This document shows positions 48,888 to 63,000 of a stretch of 64,000 bases of DNA, one piece after another. The DNA is taken from positions 124,001 to 188,000 of the IMG/VR virus record IMGVR_UViG_3300023184_000024. One strand, written 5' to 3'. The position numbers and the translations under genes were made by a program. The notes beneath the pieces are model-generated. The model saw only the letters and a program-made list of their open reading frames with translations, was not told the DNA's origin and searched no databases. Origin of the DNA: a virus. Each line of letters starts with the position of its first letter. Within the stretch, counting starts at the first letter, position 1.

Positions 48888-50264
48888 TTATTTTGTTGCC
48901 ACAATAGCTTCGACTAACCCAGCTTCTCTGGTTAGTTTATCTTCTAATGCGCGACCAATTACATTAAACGCAGTAGCTTCTCCGGGCATGGCTGCTCTTG
49001 CATAGCCATCACCAGCAGATACTAACCGATCCCCTTTTCGAATTGTTCCAACAGCTTTTACCGGAACTCGTCCAGTCATTGCCACAGGCGGGTGTGTGTC
49101 GTCTGATCCGGCACCACCGTTCATTAAATATGCGGCTCTGGTGCTGATAACACCAAACACGGTATCACTTAATTCAAATCGTGATAATGTAATTTCCTTG
49201 TCGCCGCCCAATTCAACCACTGTTCCTGGTTCTAATAATGTGTCTGCTTCAAATCGTTCTGCAACGTCAGCATACAAAGCAGTGCTAGCGGTGGCAAAAA
49301 TAGTGTTGAAGTAACCAGTTGAATTACCGATGTTTCCAACACCATTGGCATTGTTGTTTGTTAGGGTAGAAATATTCAACACAGTGGGTATTGTGACCAC
49401 TGCTGTGGCGCCGTTGACTGCTATAACAGTTTTTACAACTCCGCCATCATTTACTTTGATACTAATGTTAGCATCCTGTGTTTGGTTTTGTAAAGTCACT
49501 TCTGACGTGGCTGTTGCAACACTGATTTTGGCATCTTGGTCAGCGCCAATAGTTAAACCTGTGTCGTTTAAAACGCCAAGTGTGCCCGATGTGGTATCAT
49601 TGGCATCACTGCGTAAGAATTGTGAACTATCGAGTCCATCAACTGTTTGTGCATCAGTTGCTGTGCCACGGAATAATGCGGCTGATACATTGGTGCTTAA
49701 TTGAATACCTGGACCAATTGTGGTAAATCCAGCCACAGCCACTTGAGGAGTAAACGTTGCATCTTTGGAGATTATGCCTACTATAGTATTTTGTACATAT
49801 AACTGAACTACAACGTGATCAATGCTGAGGTTATCAGTGATTGAAGTAACAATTGCACCTGACGTGCCTTGCCCAGATGTAGATGCTGGTCCAACCAGAA
49901 CCCAGGTTGATCCATTGTATACTTTTAACTGTTGGTTTGTGGTGTCGAACCACAAATCGCCAGCAACGTTGCTAGTTGGTGCACTGGCACTGGCAGTAGA
50001 TGCACTAATAACTTTAAAAGTAGTACCGTTGTACACTTTCATTGTATTAGTGGTTTTATCCCACCAAAGTTGACCAGTTAAAGGTGCTCCGGGTGCTGTA
50101 GTATTTGCGCCATTTTCTAATAAATGCACAAAGTTTTCGTCCAAAAATTCACCGTAACCGGCGTAGTTTTTGCCTACTAGAACCATGCTAGAACTGGTGT
50201 TGATGGTACCATCTGCAATTGTTGCAAAAATGCTACCATCAGTTAAATTAATTGTATATGCCAT
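48888..50264 (-). CDS. Second tail fibre with peptidase-G2-like C-terminus
   Basis: A 458-residue protein. Its N-terminal ~140 residues parallel the fibre at 13444: both start MAY, then VGKNYAGYGEFLDENFVHLL here against VGKNVTPYGEYEVENLVHQL there, and both have GQLWWD and GDLWF motifs. It has a shorter middle than the 924-residue fibre. The C-terminus has ADVAERFEADTLLEPGTVVE and DTVFGVIS, the peptidase-G2/IMC-like pattern for trimer folding. Together they suggest two fibres with a shared attachment point and different tips. Confidence 0.88.
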   Translation of the reverse strand: MAYTINLTDGSIFATIADGTINTSSSMVLVGKNYAGYGEFLDENFVHLLENGANTTAPGAPLTGQLWWDKTTNTMKVYNGTTFKVISASTASASAPTSNVAGDLWFDTTNQQLKVYNGSTWVLVGPASTSGQGTSGAIVTSITDNLSIDHVVVQLYVQNTIVGIISKDATFTPQVAVAGFTTIGPGIQLSTNVSAALFRGTATDAQTVDGLDSSQFLRSDANDTTSGTLGVLNDTGLTIGADQDAKISVATATSEVTLQNQTQDANISIKVNDGGVVKTVIAVNGATAVVTIPTVLNISTLTNNNANGVGNIGNSTGYFNTIFATASTALYADVAERFEADTLLEPGTVVELGGDKEITLSRFELSDTVFGVISTRAAYLMNGGAGSDDTHPPVAMTGRVPVKAVGTIRKGDRLVSAGDGYARAAMPGEATAFNVIGRALEDKLTREAGLVEAIVATK

Positions 50265-50314
50265 TTGTTTTTCACTCCGTCATCTGTGAGTATTTACCTT
50301 ATAATTTTCTATAC

Positions 50315-50324
50315 ATATTTATGC
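50315..50324 (-). promoter_or_regulatory. Possible late promoter motif GCATAAATAT (second copy)
   Basis: On the minus strand the motif overlaps the stop codon of the 201-residue gene and lies upstream of the fibre at 48888-50264. Identical to 13410-13419. Confidence 0.4.
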
Positions 50325-50924
50325 GGCGCTTAAATTGGTCAGCGTTTGTATACGAATAGTATAGTCAATTTGAATTTGTCTGTTCAAGCTTTTTTGTACT
50401 GGGTGGAAAATAACATGTGTCAACAGTATTAAATCGTTGGATTCGCCTTCCCAGGCTTTGAGTCCCAACTCGTCAAACACAAATTCACCATTGAAATTAG
50501 TTGAATTGTCAAATGCTTGCTGGCCTGGTGGCTCGCCATAATCTAACAAACAAGTAACCAGGATATCAGTGTACACTTTACCCGGGGTATGCAATACTGC
50601 TAGTTTATTTCGAGTTGGGTCTGTGTTGGCAGCAGAATTGTTATCCACAACTTTGACATAAGTTTGGTTATACAGATCGGCATTTTGCCCTGTTGTGTTA
50701 GGCGGCAAGTATGTAATAACCCCTGTGGGGTCCACGGCTGATCCGCCATTGCCAAATGCCATGGCATAAATGTAACCAAGGTTTTTGTTGGCCAAACTCT
50801 GTGCCAGTGCAATACTCATGTTTTCATAATGAATTGCATTGTGCTTGTCTACAAAAACTTCGCCGTTGTTTGGATCGTAGATTTTTAAAAATCCTTCAAT
50901 TTTAGCCGGAGATAGATTTATCAT
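50319..50924 (-). CDS. Structural protein with DPNNGEVFV motif
   Basis: A 201-residue protein. The N-terminus GFLKIYDPNNGEVFVDKHNA repeats, nearly exactly, the C-terminus of the 44-residue gene before it (KIHDPNNGEVFVEKRA). The middle has IALAQSLANKNLGYIYAMAF, and the end is beta-rich. Proteins of this form lie in the baseplate/tail region of large myoviruses; the exact part is not known to me. Its start overlaps the stop of the 44-residue gene as ATGA. Confidence 0.82.
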   Translation of the reverse strand: MINLSPAKIEGFLKIYDPNNGEVFVDKHNAIHYENMSIALAQSLANKNLGYIYAMAFGNGGSAVDPTGVITYLPPNTTGQNADLYNQTYVKVVDNNSAANTDPTRNKLAVLHTPGKVYTDILVTCLLDYGEPPGQQAFDNSTNFNGEFVFDELGLKAWEGESNDLILLTHVIFHPVQKSLNRQIQIDYTIRIQTLTNLSAA

Positions 50925-51055
50925 GCTCGTTTCTCCACAAAAACTTCTCCGTTATTCGGATCGTGTATTTTTACATGTGCTTCCACATTCAACGATCCAA
51001 TTTCATTTGGGCGTTGCGGTTGCACCGGCTGTGGTGTGTGTTGTTGATCGATCAT
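50921..51055 (-). CDS. 44-residue protein sharing the DPNNGEVFV motif
   Basis: The frame starts MIDQQHTPQPVQPQRPNEIG and ends VKIHDPNNGEVFVEKRA. The Pro/Gln-rich head looks disordered. The C-terminal ~16 residues copy the N-terminal strand of the next protein, suggesting a duplication, with both pieces docking at equivalent sites. TAAGG lies upstream of its ATG. The stop overlaps the next start. Confidence 0.8.
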   Translation of the reverse strand: MIDQQHTPQPVQPQRPNEIGSLNVEAHVKIHDPNNGEVFVEKRA

Positions 51056-51067
51056 GACTTATTTACC

Positions 51068-54000
51068 TTAACTATTACTCCGTATAAACCTTGCTGCCTC
51101 TGTTTCGGTTACTTGTAAAGCTACCCCTGATCCCGGACTGTACCATGACCGACCGCGCTCTACTTCTATTACAATTTCATATCCAGCCGGAGGGGCAATG
51201 CCAAATTCTATAGTGACTGGTTCTCCATCTGTTATGATATACTCATTGTAAGCAGTCAGTTTAATTCCGCCCACAAATACTCCAATTGCACTGGCATTAA
51301 TTTCAGTAGAACCAACGTCAGCAATAGAAATATTATCAGCTACAAACGTTGTAGTAGAGCCATCTCCCATGAACGTGTTTGATACTATATAATTCTGATA
51401 CTGTACTGGCAAGATATTGCCTGGTCCAATATTATAAACATAGGAGCCGACATGATGACTGGCCACACCGGTTCCGGCTGTGCCTCTTCTTAGCCCGCTG
51501 ACTGTATTAGTAATTGTGTCTCTGTTACGATATGTTATGCGTTCACCGTTGATGGTTATTAACCCAAATAATCCATATTCTAAATCAGGCTCGTCGAGAT
51601 GTGTAACATCGTCAACGTAGATAATATTATCATATTCAGTCAGCGGCTGTGTTAATACTGTAGTTGTTTGAGCATTGATACGGTAAGAGGTTTGCAAGCC
51701 CCGCATATCTTGGAAGATTCGGAAAGCAATTGCGCCCGGTGCCACACTTTGCGTAAACAATGTAATTGCAATAACATCGGCCGCACCAACTGTTGGTCCA
51801 GTGATGTCGACAATCGATCCATCAATTGAGTAATCTAGGCCGGAGAACAAGAATGCACCGTTGCGGGTCACAATCACTCTGGTTGGGTCTAAAATAATTC
51901 TGCCAGTGTCAAATCGGTTGGTCTGAATCAGCAGGCCTTCACTGTAATCAAAAGATCCGGGGTCGTCGTTTATTGTGCCCACATCATACAATGTGTCATC
52001 GTATGCTTCAGTGATCTGAATACCGCTTGATGTCGGGCCAACAAACACTTCTGTTAAAATATCTTGTTGTGATGTGTCGTTGAAAGTGGTAATTCCAATG
52101 ACATCGCCAACAACTGGTGTTACTCCACCAGTTGGTTTAAAAATTAATGTGTCGCCACTGACATAGTACGGTGATGCTGTTCTAACCGAGATTAAAATTG
52201 CAGCGCCAACAGGAGGGTAATAGGCCATTGTAATGGTGCGTGTGTTAACTCCGTCCCACGGGTCTAACATAAATCCAACGCCAAGAGTCAATGGTTGACC
52301 ATTGACGTAAACAGATACGTCGTTGTCTGCAATCAATCCTTGACTAAATGCCCCTTTATCTGGCAGATAATAACTTAGACTGGATCCATCGTCGATGTAC
52401 TCAACTGCCTCAGCAGGTCGGGCTCTTATTCCGTTTTTAGTGACAATCAAGTTTGCAGGATTTGTACCTTGTAAACTATTTGTCAATATAATACTTTGAG
52501 AACCATCAGAAGTTACAGATTGTATCAATGGCACACTCCAGGAATATGATGGGTTTACTGTGTCAGTTCCCAGTGCAGTGTATGTTATTCTATCTGTTTG
52601 GCCGTATGTTATTCCAAAACCTAATAGAGTATATCCAATTCCAAATTCCCCAAAAGTGTAATTTGTTGTTACTTCTCCGTTGACAAAAATAACAAAACTA
52701 TCAATCAGCGAATAATTCATGGGAATTATCACAGATTGTCCAATGATATCTGAACCTACAATAGTATCTGTGTACAATTTGTTGCCACCACCAATTGAGT
52801 ACACATTTACGTTAACTAAATCTCCATCTAATGCTTGTGCAATTACTGTGACTGTTTTGTTAACCCAGTCAACTGTATAATCCATTCCTAGGTGTAGTTC
52901 TATGCCTTGCGTTTGATTAAAGACAATAATGTTTACAGGATAAGGCTCAGCAGATGCGTATGACACTGTAGGCATTGCTTCTGACCATGCAAAGTTAACT
53001 TCATCGGACGGGAATCCGTGACCGTTACGATCCCAATCTGCCCCAGGAGTTGTAAATACCCTCATGTCTAATGTGTCAAATATTGCGCCAGGTACCAGTT
53101 CTTCTGGCGCATGACTTGAGTAAGTATCAATGAATTCTGCACCGTCAACTATGATCGGATTTGGTCCAGTTGTTGGTGGAGCACCGTCGTATGCGGGTGC
53201 AGGCAATACACCTAAGTACGGGTCTGTAAATTCACTGCTGTAGATAGCGTCGAGAATTGCTGGATCGTAACTTGGTAACCCATCAGGTCCGTAATTAATG
53301 TTATCGTACGGAGTGTTGTCAAAATTACCAACATCAAACCCGGTATCTTCGTCAAAGTCAGGTGCATCAACTTGAACCCCTGGGTAAGCAATGCCTGAGA
53401 TTAATAAAGCAAGATCTAACCCAGGTTCGTTTACTCTAGGTTGGTAATATCCCATGGTACGATCAACCCCGCTTAGGTCGCCGGCCGGTATCAACGTCCA
53501 TTGACTAGGATCAAACGATTCTCCGACTACCTCAGAGTCTGCTTGCCATACCCGATCATCATACCGTACCAGATCGCCATAGTTGTAAGTAACGTTTGGC
53601 TCCCAGGTCAGGATGTCAGTCTGATATTGATACCTGTCATACTTGATGGTGGTGTTGATATCTCTTACTAACGAATTGCCCATGACTGCAACTGCTTGAG
53701 CACCGCCACCTTGTCCGCTTACAAGATTAATAATTGCTGTAGTTGAGTACCCAACGCCGGGATTAACAACGTCAACTGCAATTACGGCCCCGGCACTGTT
53801 GATTCGTGCAACCATTTCTGCTGGTGTAATGCAATCTCCAGTTACCACTACCTCAGGTGGTGCAATATAATTTGCTCCGCCAGCAACAATGGTGACACTT
53901 TCGATGTTTAGTAGATAATTTTGATACCACTGATCGTAAGGGAATGTTTGCCAAATACCATTGGTAGAAGGAACACTACTGGTTGTGCTTAGTCGACCAG

Positions 54001-57000
54001 TGTTGTCAAGCACCGGACTAATAAACAAGTCTTGAGCAGGATCCCAGTAAGCCGGCAAATCAAAGTCAGTTGCACTGCCATTGTATTGATCATAACCTTG
54101 ATATTTTAAATTAAATTCACGTATTTGTACGTGGTAAGGTTTGACTTCGTTGATGTAATCAAGTACAAAGTCTTGATTATCCTTGCGATAAATTTGGAAC
54201 GGCAACAACTCTCGTATCGTGTGCTCAACATCAATTAAACTGGTCTTGGTAAGCCAATCTGGTGCTTCTTCTTCGGACATGATGTAATTAAAGACTAAGA
54301 TGAGTAATTTATTACGTTCAATTGCCAAATCGTCAATCAGTATTTCTTGATTCAGTGCTTTTAAAATTTGTCGTGTTTCGATAATCGGTGCTTGATCATA
54401 ATACTGTGCATCAAACACTTCGATATCAAAACCAAACCTACCAATGTTATAATCCCAAATAGCGGCCGATATTTCAACTGTGCCGTCTTCTAGGCCTACT
54501 CTGCGCCAGGTGCCAGTTTCTAATAGATAGATTTCATATTTTCCTTGGGCATTCGACGCTACTTTCACACTGCTGCCGTTGGGCACAGTTAAAGTGGTCA
54601 ATGCAGAATAAGTTGGTACTTCGACTAATACTCTGGTTAATGGGTTGTACCCAGGAGCAAACCAGTTGATGTAGTTCCAATATTTTTTAGTATCGTAATT
54701 TTGAACACGAACCAACGACAGATATTTAGAGATTGATAATGGGTCAAGTAGTACTTCGTAGATTGCCCAAAGCCCACCGTTTGTGCTATCACTGTTTACT
54801 AGGTATAGATACCCAGCTGGGACTTCTTCCAAGTCCTGGAATGTTAATTCTTCATAATTTGCTACTTCGTAGTTCCATTGTCCAGACCCAGCAGTCGGCC
54901 TAGGCTCCTCGCTGTTCAATAAACTAAACTTTTTAGTCTCAGAAATTGGCAATTGAGCCATCACGGTATTGGCACTTTGAAGATAATTCTCAAGTGCTAA
55001 AAATCTATTAATGACCATGCTTTGCCGAGGACGGAACTGTACACCGTACTTTTCACTTGGGCTTAAAAACGGATCCGGCACAGGGTTCCCGGCAGTGTCT
55101 GAGCCGGTTAAACTATCTAGGAATTTTCTATATAATGTGTCATTTAAAAATCCATCAGCACGATTTTGCGGAATTAATTGGTACTCAACGTGTACAGCAT
55201 CTTCGTTCAGCTGTTGGTCAAACTCAACGTGAATAACAGTATCTTGTGCAGAAATATACTCTAGGCCATTGTAGATTGCAAGTGTGCTAGAATTTATTGG
55301 TGCAACATACGGAATGCCACTGCTACGTGGGTTTTCAATGTACTGAGTCAACGCAGTAATACTCAATGTTTTGCCTGCATCTCTATCAACGTTGCGTATT
55401 CCGCCTACCCAGAAGAAATAGTTTACACCAAATATGCCTTGCTCGTTGATATACGGAGTTGCAACATAACTTTCAGTGTTGTATGGTGTTCCTGGTCCGG
55501 CATAATTCATTGGCGGAACACTGCTAGAAATCCATTGGTATATGTCAACAGTACTACCCGGGAACAACTGTCCCCACCGTCGGCTGGCATAAACTATATC
55601 GTCTTGTTTTGGGTCAATGAATCTAGCACGGCTAGTATTCCACCAAATATTGCCAACTTTGGTTGCTCCCCACGAATTGCCATAGTTGTTAACTGGACCG
55701 TAATTATAGGCTGCGGGATCTACCGCTCCAATGTAATCTAAATTCTGACGTACTGGTCCTAGTAAGCGACCTTGAGTTGGATCAAAAAAGTCAAAGTAGT
55801 TTTTGTTTTTATTTGTAACTCGATCATACATGTATATTGTATTCATCAACTCAGTGTTGACTGCTGGCACCTGAACTCTGGTTGGTAACCAGGCTGGTAA
55901 CAAACTTAGATTAATTTGTTGTGCTACTTGTCCATAATTGAGTTGGCTGTCTTCAAGGTCAGATCCTGGTATACCAATCAATAGAGTACCGGTGGTATAA
56001 TCTATGGCTGCACCATATTGATCCAATGCTTGTAGTCCAGGATATATCACTTGTTGTCCAAATACAAACTGGCCAGGATTTGTGACCGATGCGTTGGTGG
56101 CTGGTAAGAAATCGTAGGTATAAACAGAACCGCTCTGTGTTAACGGGTCGGCAAAATTTGTGCTACGATCATCAAATAATGTGGTACCGTTATCAAAGGT
56201 AGTTGGAGCAATTGTGGTTCCATTTGGTGCACTCACAATCAAAGTTGCTGTGTTGTCTGAGATAAACAAACGCTCGCCAAAGTGTGCATAATCTTGGGGG
56301 ACTGGGCTTACAATTGTTTGTTGCATAACATAAACGGTTAGGCTTAAGTCATTGAACAGTGTTCCTGTTCCCGGAAGGACTTGTATTTTATCTGTGGACA
56401 ACACAGATTTTGCATTGGTCACTGTGAAAATAATTCTGCCCGAGACAACCACAATTCTTGATGGTTCAGTTGGTGCTGATTTAAATGTAATTTCCTGAGT
56501 TGTGTTATCATAGGTATAATTAACACCCTCGGTCTGCAATACATCATCAACATAAACTTTGGTTGTGTATGATTCGGCACCAGAATAAATTGATCCAATG
56601 TTATAAACTGTTGTTGCTCCGTCACTGACAAACACCACATCGGGTGATAACCTAACAGTGACATTGGGGAGTTTTGCCGCAACAATGTCTGCATATAAAT
56701 CTTCAATCTTGGTACCAGTACATTCAACAAAAACATCATTTATTCTAATATAGTTGCCGGCTGTCAGTACAGGATTTGCAATATTAGATTCAATTTTTCC
56801 ATATGTTCTAGCTTGATTTCTATAGTATTCAACCATGCCAGCTTCAACTCTGGTGGAATTAGTGTAAGGTGCTCCCACAAATAGGCTACAATTGTTTACA
56901 CATTGGTCAATAGCATAACCAAACTGATATCCTGCTCCTGCATCTGCGGATTCAATGACTTGTATCAAGTCAAATTGGTTGGTGCCAACTCTGATATTGT

Positions 57001-60000
57001 CACCGTATGCCAACGTGGTATTGAGAGTAAACTGATTACTATTATCAATGGTAAATGTTCCGCCATTGTTTAACTCAGTGTTGAGCAAATACTCGCCGTT
57101 GAGGCTAATCCATGTTGGTGCCACCATTGGTTGAACTGTGGTATACGCAGTCTGTGTGGCGTCAGTGACTGTAAGGCTTTGTATGCTACGGTCAAACACA
57201 TACACTTTTCCTTGACTGCCATTGGTCCTTGGTGTTCCTACTAACAGTGTTCGGCCATCAGTTGTTGTACTGATACTATGTCCAAATCGTGCATTGCTTT
57301 CGATACCGTCTACTGTTAATACAGTAACATACTCCCAGTGAGATTGGCTATCAACTAAAATTGTTGCGCCAATTGGAGGTACTGTATTAAACACAAGGTC
57401 TAGCGCCAACAATGCGCTATCGCTGTTGAATTCATAATCAATGAATGGACGGTACAACTTATCGTTGACTGTGACTGAGAACGAGAATATGTCAACTGCT
57501 GTGGCAAGATAAGGATCTAACGGAAATATACTGGTATTGCTTACGCCATAGCCCGACTGTGTAAATGCAGTAATACCCCCTAGCCCCGATGTGGTGGTCA
57601 CAGTTATAGTCAAGTCATTGCCTGGGCTTGTGCCGCCACCAATGGTGGCTGCATTTATAGTCAATACATTTCCGGGTGCATATCCCAAGCCTGGTGAGAT
57701 TAACGTAACAAAATAAACACCTCGTACACGATTAATAGTAAAAGTTGCACCAGTTCCTGACCCAGTGGCGCTATCTTGTGTAACATTGTTGTAGGTTTGT
57801 TGATCCAGTTGAAGGCCTTGCCTACGACTAATTATCAATGATTTTCCTGCTTCTGGCGACGGTGCAATTAGCACGTCGGTCGAATTTACAGTGTAATCAA
57901 CTCCGTACGTTAATAAAACGTTGTCTAGCACCACGTTCATTTGTTCAGGGTAGTTTGTAAGTTTCAAATGGTCGGACCAATTGTAGGAAAAAGTACCTGT
58001 GGTGATATATTCGATTTCCTGTTGTTGCACGTCAACTCGAGAATACGCATACACCTTATTGAGACCTGGACTGCCGATGTACATCCAGCGTTCATCCATG
58101 CTCATGGTAACCGCGTAGCCAAATTCATCTTGGTTAGGAACCTGATCGGGGATAAGCAACTGTCGTTGATCAAAGAAGTTACTGCCCGGTCTCACATAAA
58201 TCGCACAAGCATATCCTTGATTTGAATTACTTTTGCTTGCCCCGGCCACAGCCCATGATTTATTCCCAATGTCAACTGCGTTGCCGTACCCTTCTGTGTT
58301 GGCGGCACCCAGTGTTAGTATTGTATTTTGTTCGTAGACATTAAAATCAGATTTAACATAACTGTAAAAAGCGCCAGGTACGGGCGTGACATTATCAGGG
58401 TTGTATCCCGGAGCACCAATTAGTGCGCTTAAGTTACTAAGCCCTTGGCTGATACTAGACCCAAACTTGCTATTTTCAAGATTAAATCTCGGAGTCAGCG
58501 CCGAGTCTGCCACAAAAGGACTGGTTTTTTCTAATACTTCCCATCGTCCAAGACTGTTGTTATCAACCCAGGCGCGGGCACCTGGCGTCAGCAAGTCGGC
58601 ATACGGCAACGAGTTGACATCGGCTGCTTGTGCAACTCTTGCGGTGTGTAAAGTAAAGCCGATGCCAGAACCAGTTGCAGTTGTTTGAAATCCAGTAAAA
58701 GAATAATTGATCAAAACCTGTGTTGGGTTAGGCACATTTATTACTTTATAAACGCCATTAATAGCGGTATCAAAATATTTGATTATCAAGAATTCCCCAA
58801 CTGCTAAGCCGTGATCAGTTGTAAAACTCACCAAACTTAATCCATCTAAGTTATCGGTTACTTCAATTACGTTGCCCGGAACACGCTCGCAACGATAAAC
58901 ATCCCAGTTGTATTCATTTGTTTTGGCAATCCATACAGTGGTACCTTCACCGATGATGTTTAAATTTGCTGACAGGCTGGCTGTGTCATCAAGACTAAAT
59001 GCAGTGATGTCAACATCATTGAGATTGACATATCCAGCAGTGGGCAGTGCTACATCAGTGAAACTTTCTAGTGTAGTTGGTAAAATCTTTGGGCTTGTAA
59101 GCTTGTAGCTGGATTTCCAAACATTGTCAAGTAACACTGTTTGGTCTGCTCTAGATTCTTCGCCAGGTTGAATAACTTGAATTAGTGCGGGGTCACTCTG
59201 AAGCAACGCTTCGTTCATCAGTAACTCAAAATAACTCCTGTTAGCGTTGGCGCCATATGTTCCACGTAGCATGGCCCAATACTCGTAAATGTTGTATTCA
59301 GCAGTTTCTTTGCCAAGGTCGGCCAGACTAAACAGTTCAGCACTTTGTATTGTGCCTTTGATTCCTAAAAATTCTTGATACAAATTGACCTGGCTTATAT
59401 CATCCAAGTTGAGTGCTTGCATATACTGTCGTGGACGGAACCCAATTAACCCGTAACTAAACAAATCTGTTTCTTGTTCTAGGTTGGCATCGTATATACT
59501 ATATGCTTGTGCAAGCTGGTCGCTGTCGTTGGCAGCATTGGGCAACAACCCTTTTTGTACTTGGGCATAGTCACTTTTAATCCAAAGATTATAATTAAAA
59601 TCTTGACCCGGTTGGATAATTGTGCTGGCGCTGTAATATTGATCCTTGAACAGAACAATTTCACCTTTTGCATATTTCTGATTTGGTACCCAATTCACTA
59701 TATTGTCTTGATTTAAAACAAATCCAGGTGCGTTTACTGTACCATCCCAATCAGCACTCAATGTTCCTGCTACCCGAACACGACTTTGTCTTGCCCCGGT
59801 CACTGGTTGATAAATCAAGTCAGAAAAAATACTGACATTGTCAATGACTACAAGATGTTCGTATGAAGTAAATTGAAGATTCAAATAATTTATTGTTGAC
59901 TCTCCCAGCGTGGTAACTCTAAAGGTATTACCAAAACGATCAATTACCATGTCTCTGGCCGGCAACGGTTGTTTATTTTGATTTAATATAATATTTTCTG

Positions 60001-63000
60001 GTCTAGTAGGTACTAGGCTGTCAACAATTGATCCTGGCTGAGTCACTGATATACGATTGGCTCCGGGATTGAGATTGACCACAGATCCTGGTCCCCATCC
60101 TTGATTGCTCCAATATAGAAATTCCTGCGCCATTTGACGCCAGTTTACAATGTATCCATTTTCTTGTAAATCAAAAACAAAACCACGTTGTTCCAACAGT
60201 TTACCATAGCTGTACACAAAGTCACAGACTGCATTGCGATTAGTGAACACAAATCCATACGGAACTTTTACTATATTATTACTGTATTCCACAGGCACAC
60301 GAGCCGTTACGCCGCCGGTATTGATTGTTTCTGTGATTCCGCCTGGACGACTGGCCAATATTTCAAAATATGGTTGCAATGCGCTGTATCCGTACACTGC
60401 CCATCCATCATCGGTATTTTGAATAATGACCGAGCTGTATGTTGTTTCAGCAAATGGTTGATTTTTATACAGTAATAACTGATAACTTTCGTCAGGCAGC
60501 AATAAACTGGTATTCAATCCGTTGGGTGTTGATCGTTCTGCAAATATCTTCAAGTATTTTTTATCGCTGAATGCGCCCATTCTCCAACACAGGCGAACAT
60601 CAATGTTGCCCAACACTTCTGTTAGTCCTTGGGTACTGTTTATTCCAAGTTGTCTATTGTAGTCAATGATCCAGTTAAGATAACTGGCTTTGCTTGTTCC
60701 GTCGCCGTACAATGGAGTCAACTGGTTGGCATTTAATCGATAACGTTCATCCCATAGGTATTGGTTTAAAATATCATTGTAAACATAACGATCTCTGTCT
60801 GCGAACAAACTAAAAAACTTAGCCGGTTTAGTTAGTGCAAGCAATCGCATAACTGCAAACGGATACGCAGAACTAGTCCGCCAAGCGTTTTCAACTGGTC
60901 CATCATCACCGAATACCCAACTCCGACTAAAGCTTGTGGCATCGTAGTTGCCAACAGTGGCCTTCAATGGGTTTTGTAATTGCCCTGCGTCGTCAGATGG
61001 TATTACTCTTGTCAATCCAGGTCTTACATACCGAGGATCAATTCTGGGATTCAACGGGTCAGCGATAAATCCTTTTTCTAAATCGTTCCATAACACCATA
61101 TTTCCTGAGGTATACGGCGCTGGGCCGTACACTGTTTGCCACCAGGTAGGTTCTTTGCTGAACCCCAACATTTCCCAAGGTTGAGAGTTGGGATTAATTG
61201 TATCATAAAAATAATTATAAATTCCGCGCCAGGCACCCAACAAAGGTTTGCCAGTTAACCTGTCAGAGCTTTGACTATAGTTGTAGGTAAATGGGTCGTT
61301 GGCCAGATATGTTTGCGTCGTATAATCAAGGTTGTTCCAACTAACCCACGACAAGAAATCAGGTGACAATATACCATTGATCTCACTGAGTGAGTATTCA
61401 GTTTTACGGAATTGCCCTGGCACAACATCTTCAACTACTATTGGTACCGGCGTATCAATTTTTAAGTTATTAAATATACGTTTTTCAAATTCCAATAGCA
61501 CTTGATCTCGTATATCGCCAAATGCCACTGTGATACTGCCATCATGCCCTGATATAACTTCTGTGGGATTCACATAAGTTGTGTCAATGTAAATTTCTGG
61601 CTTAAACGATGGATATAATCCCATCTTAGATGGCGTGTTTGGCACATAACTACCATAGGTGGTCGGGTATTCTCGAATGACAATTTGATCACCAATCGCC
61701 AATGTTGCAGTGACGGCTATTGTTGCACTGTCGGTGCTAACAATATAGTCGTAATCTTTGACCAGCAATGTTCCGTTAAGGAATACTAACAGTCCTTGGA
61801 AATTTGAACTTGTAAAATTATATACTTGAGTTGTGTCAAATACTGCTGTGCTAATTGTTGTGTAGGTATAAGAAATTTCAGTGTAAGTTTCTCCCGACGG
61901 TATCATATCACTCCAGTAGAATGGAGAAATTGCACTGCGTCCTAGAGACAATTCTTGCAACACAGAATCAAGTATTTGTGTTGCAGTGAAATTAATAAAG
62001 TCGCCTTTGCTGGCCAAGTTTAGTAATCGATTTTTAAACTTGGTATACTCTTGACTGTTAAACTGTATAGAATTAAACAATTCGTACTGCTGTCGACGTA
62101 AAAACGTACCAGTCAATGCCAATGGTGCAGAATGTTGTACAATATTATCACCGTAAGGAATAATATTGCCCAGATCTCGAGTATTATTGGCACCATTGAT
62201 TGGACCGACTATGCTTTTTAAATTTTGTACCATGCTTTCGTAATGTGTACGAATGGTACCAAGTGTGTAGTTTGAACTATTTTCGTTTAACGGATTATTT
62301 TCTAAGTTTAACGGAACCTGGTAGTAACCAATATTGCTGGCCACTGCACTGAGTGCCTGCACTTCAACGACTGTGCCAACAGGCACAGTTGATGTAAAAG
62401 TAATCTTAGTTCCAGTATTGCTGATTTCAGTTGTGTAATTTTTTGGGTCAATGAAAACTGACTCAACAAAAATCTGCAACGATGGATACACAGTGTTGGT
62501 ATTCACTGGTACATCCAATACCAATGGCTCTCCGTTGTATGTAAATCTAAAAATTTGTCTGCTTTGATTTGGTGCGGCAGCTGTTTGCCATCCTATTAAA
62601 TCAGAAAATTCAATCCTGTTTTCGTACTGTCTTGCAAACCCAGTGCTGACATATTGTTCAGTGCTGACATTGTCGCGAACAAAAATAAATTTATCAGTAT
62701 AGAGATAGTTTTCAAATACAATATCTCCTACATTATTAAGATTTGCATATTTTAATGCAAATCCTAGTATTTCATCAACAGTCTGTGTCCCGCCGAATGC
62801 ATATCCAAATAACTTAGATCCAGTGAATGTACTACTTGGGTACACAGCACGATTGCTAAAACTTACACCATTGTTATCATATATTTCAAACAAAGGTGGC
62901 TGATTAACGTCAATTTTAGCTTGCGCCTCTAACCAATCTACTCCATCAAACCAGAAACTTTTACCCTGTTGTTTAACTCCGCTTAATGCCACCACTGCCT

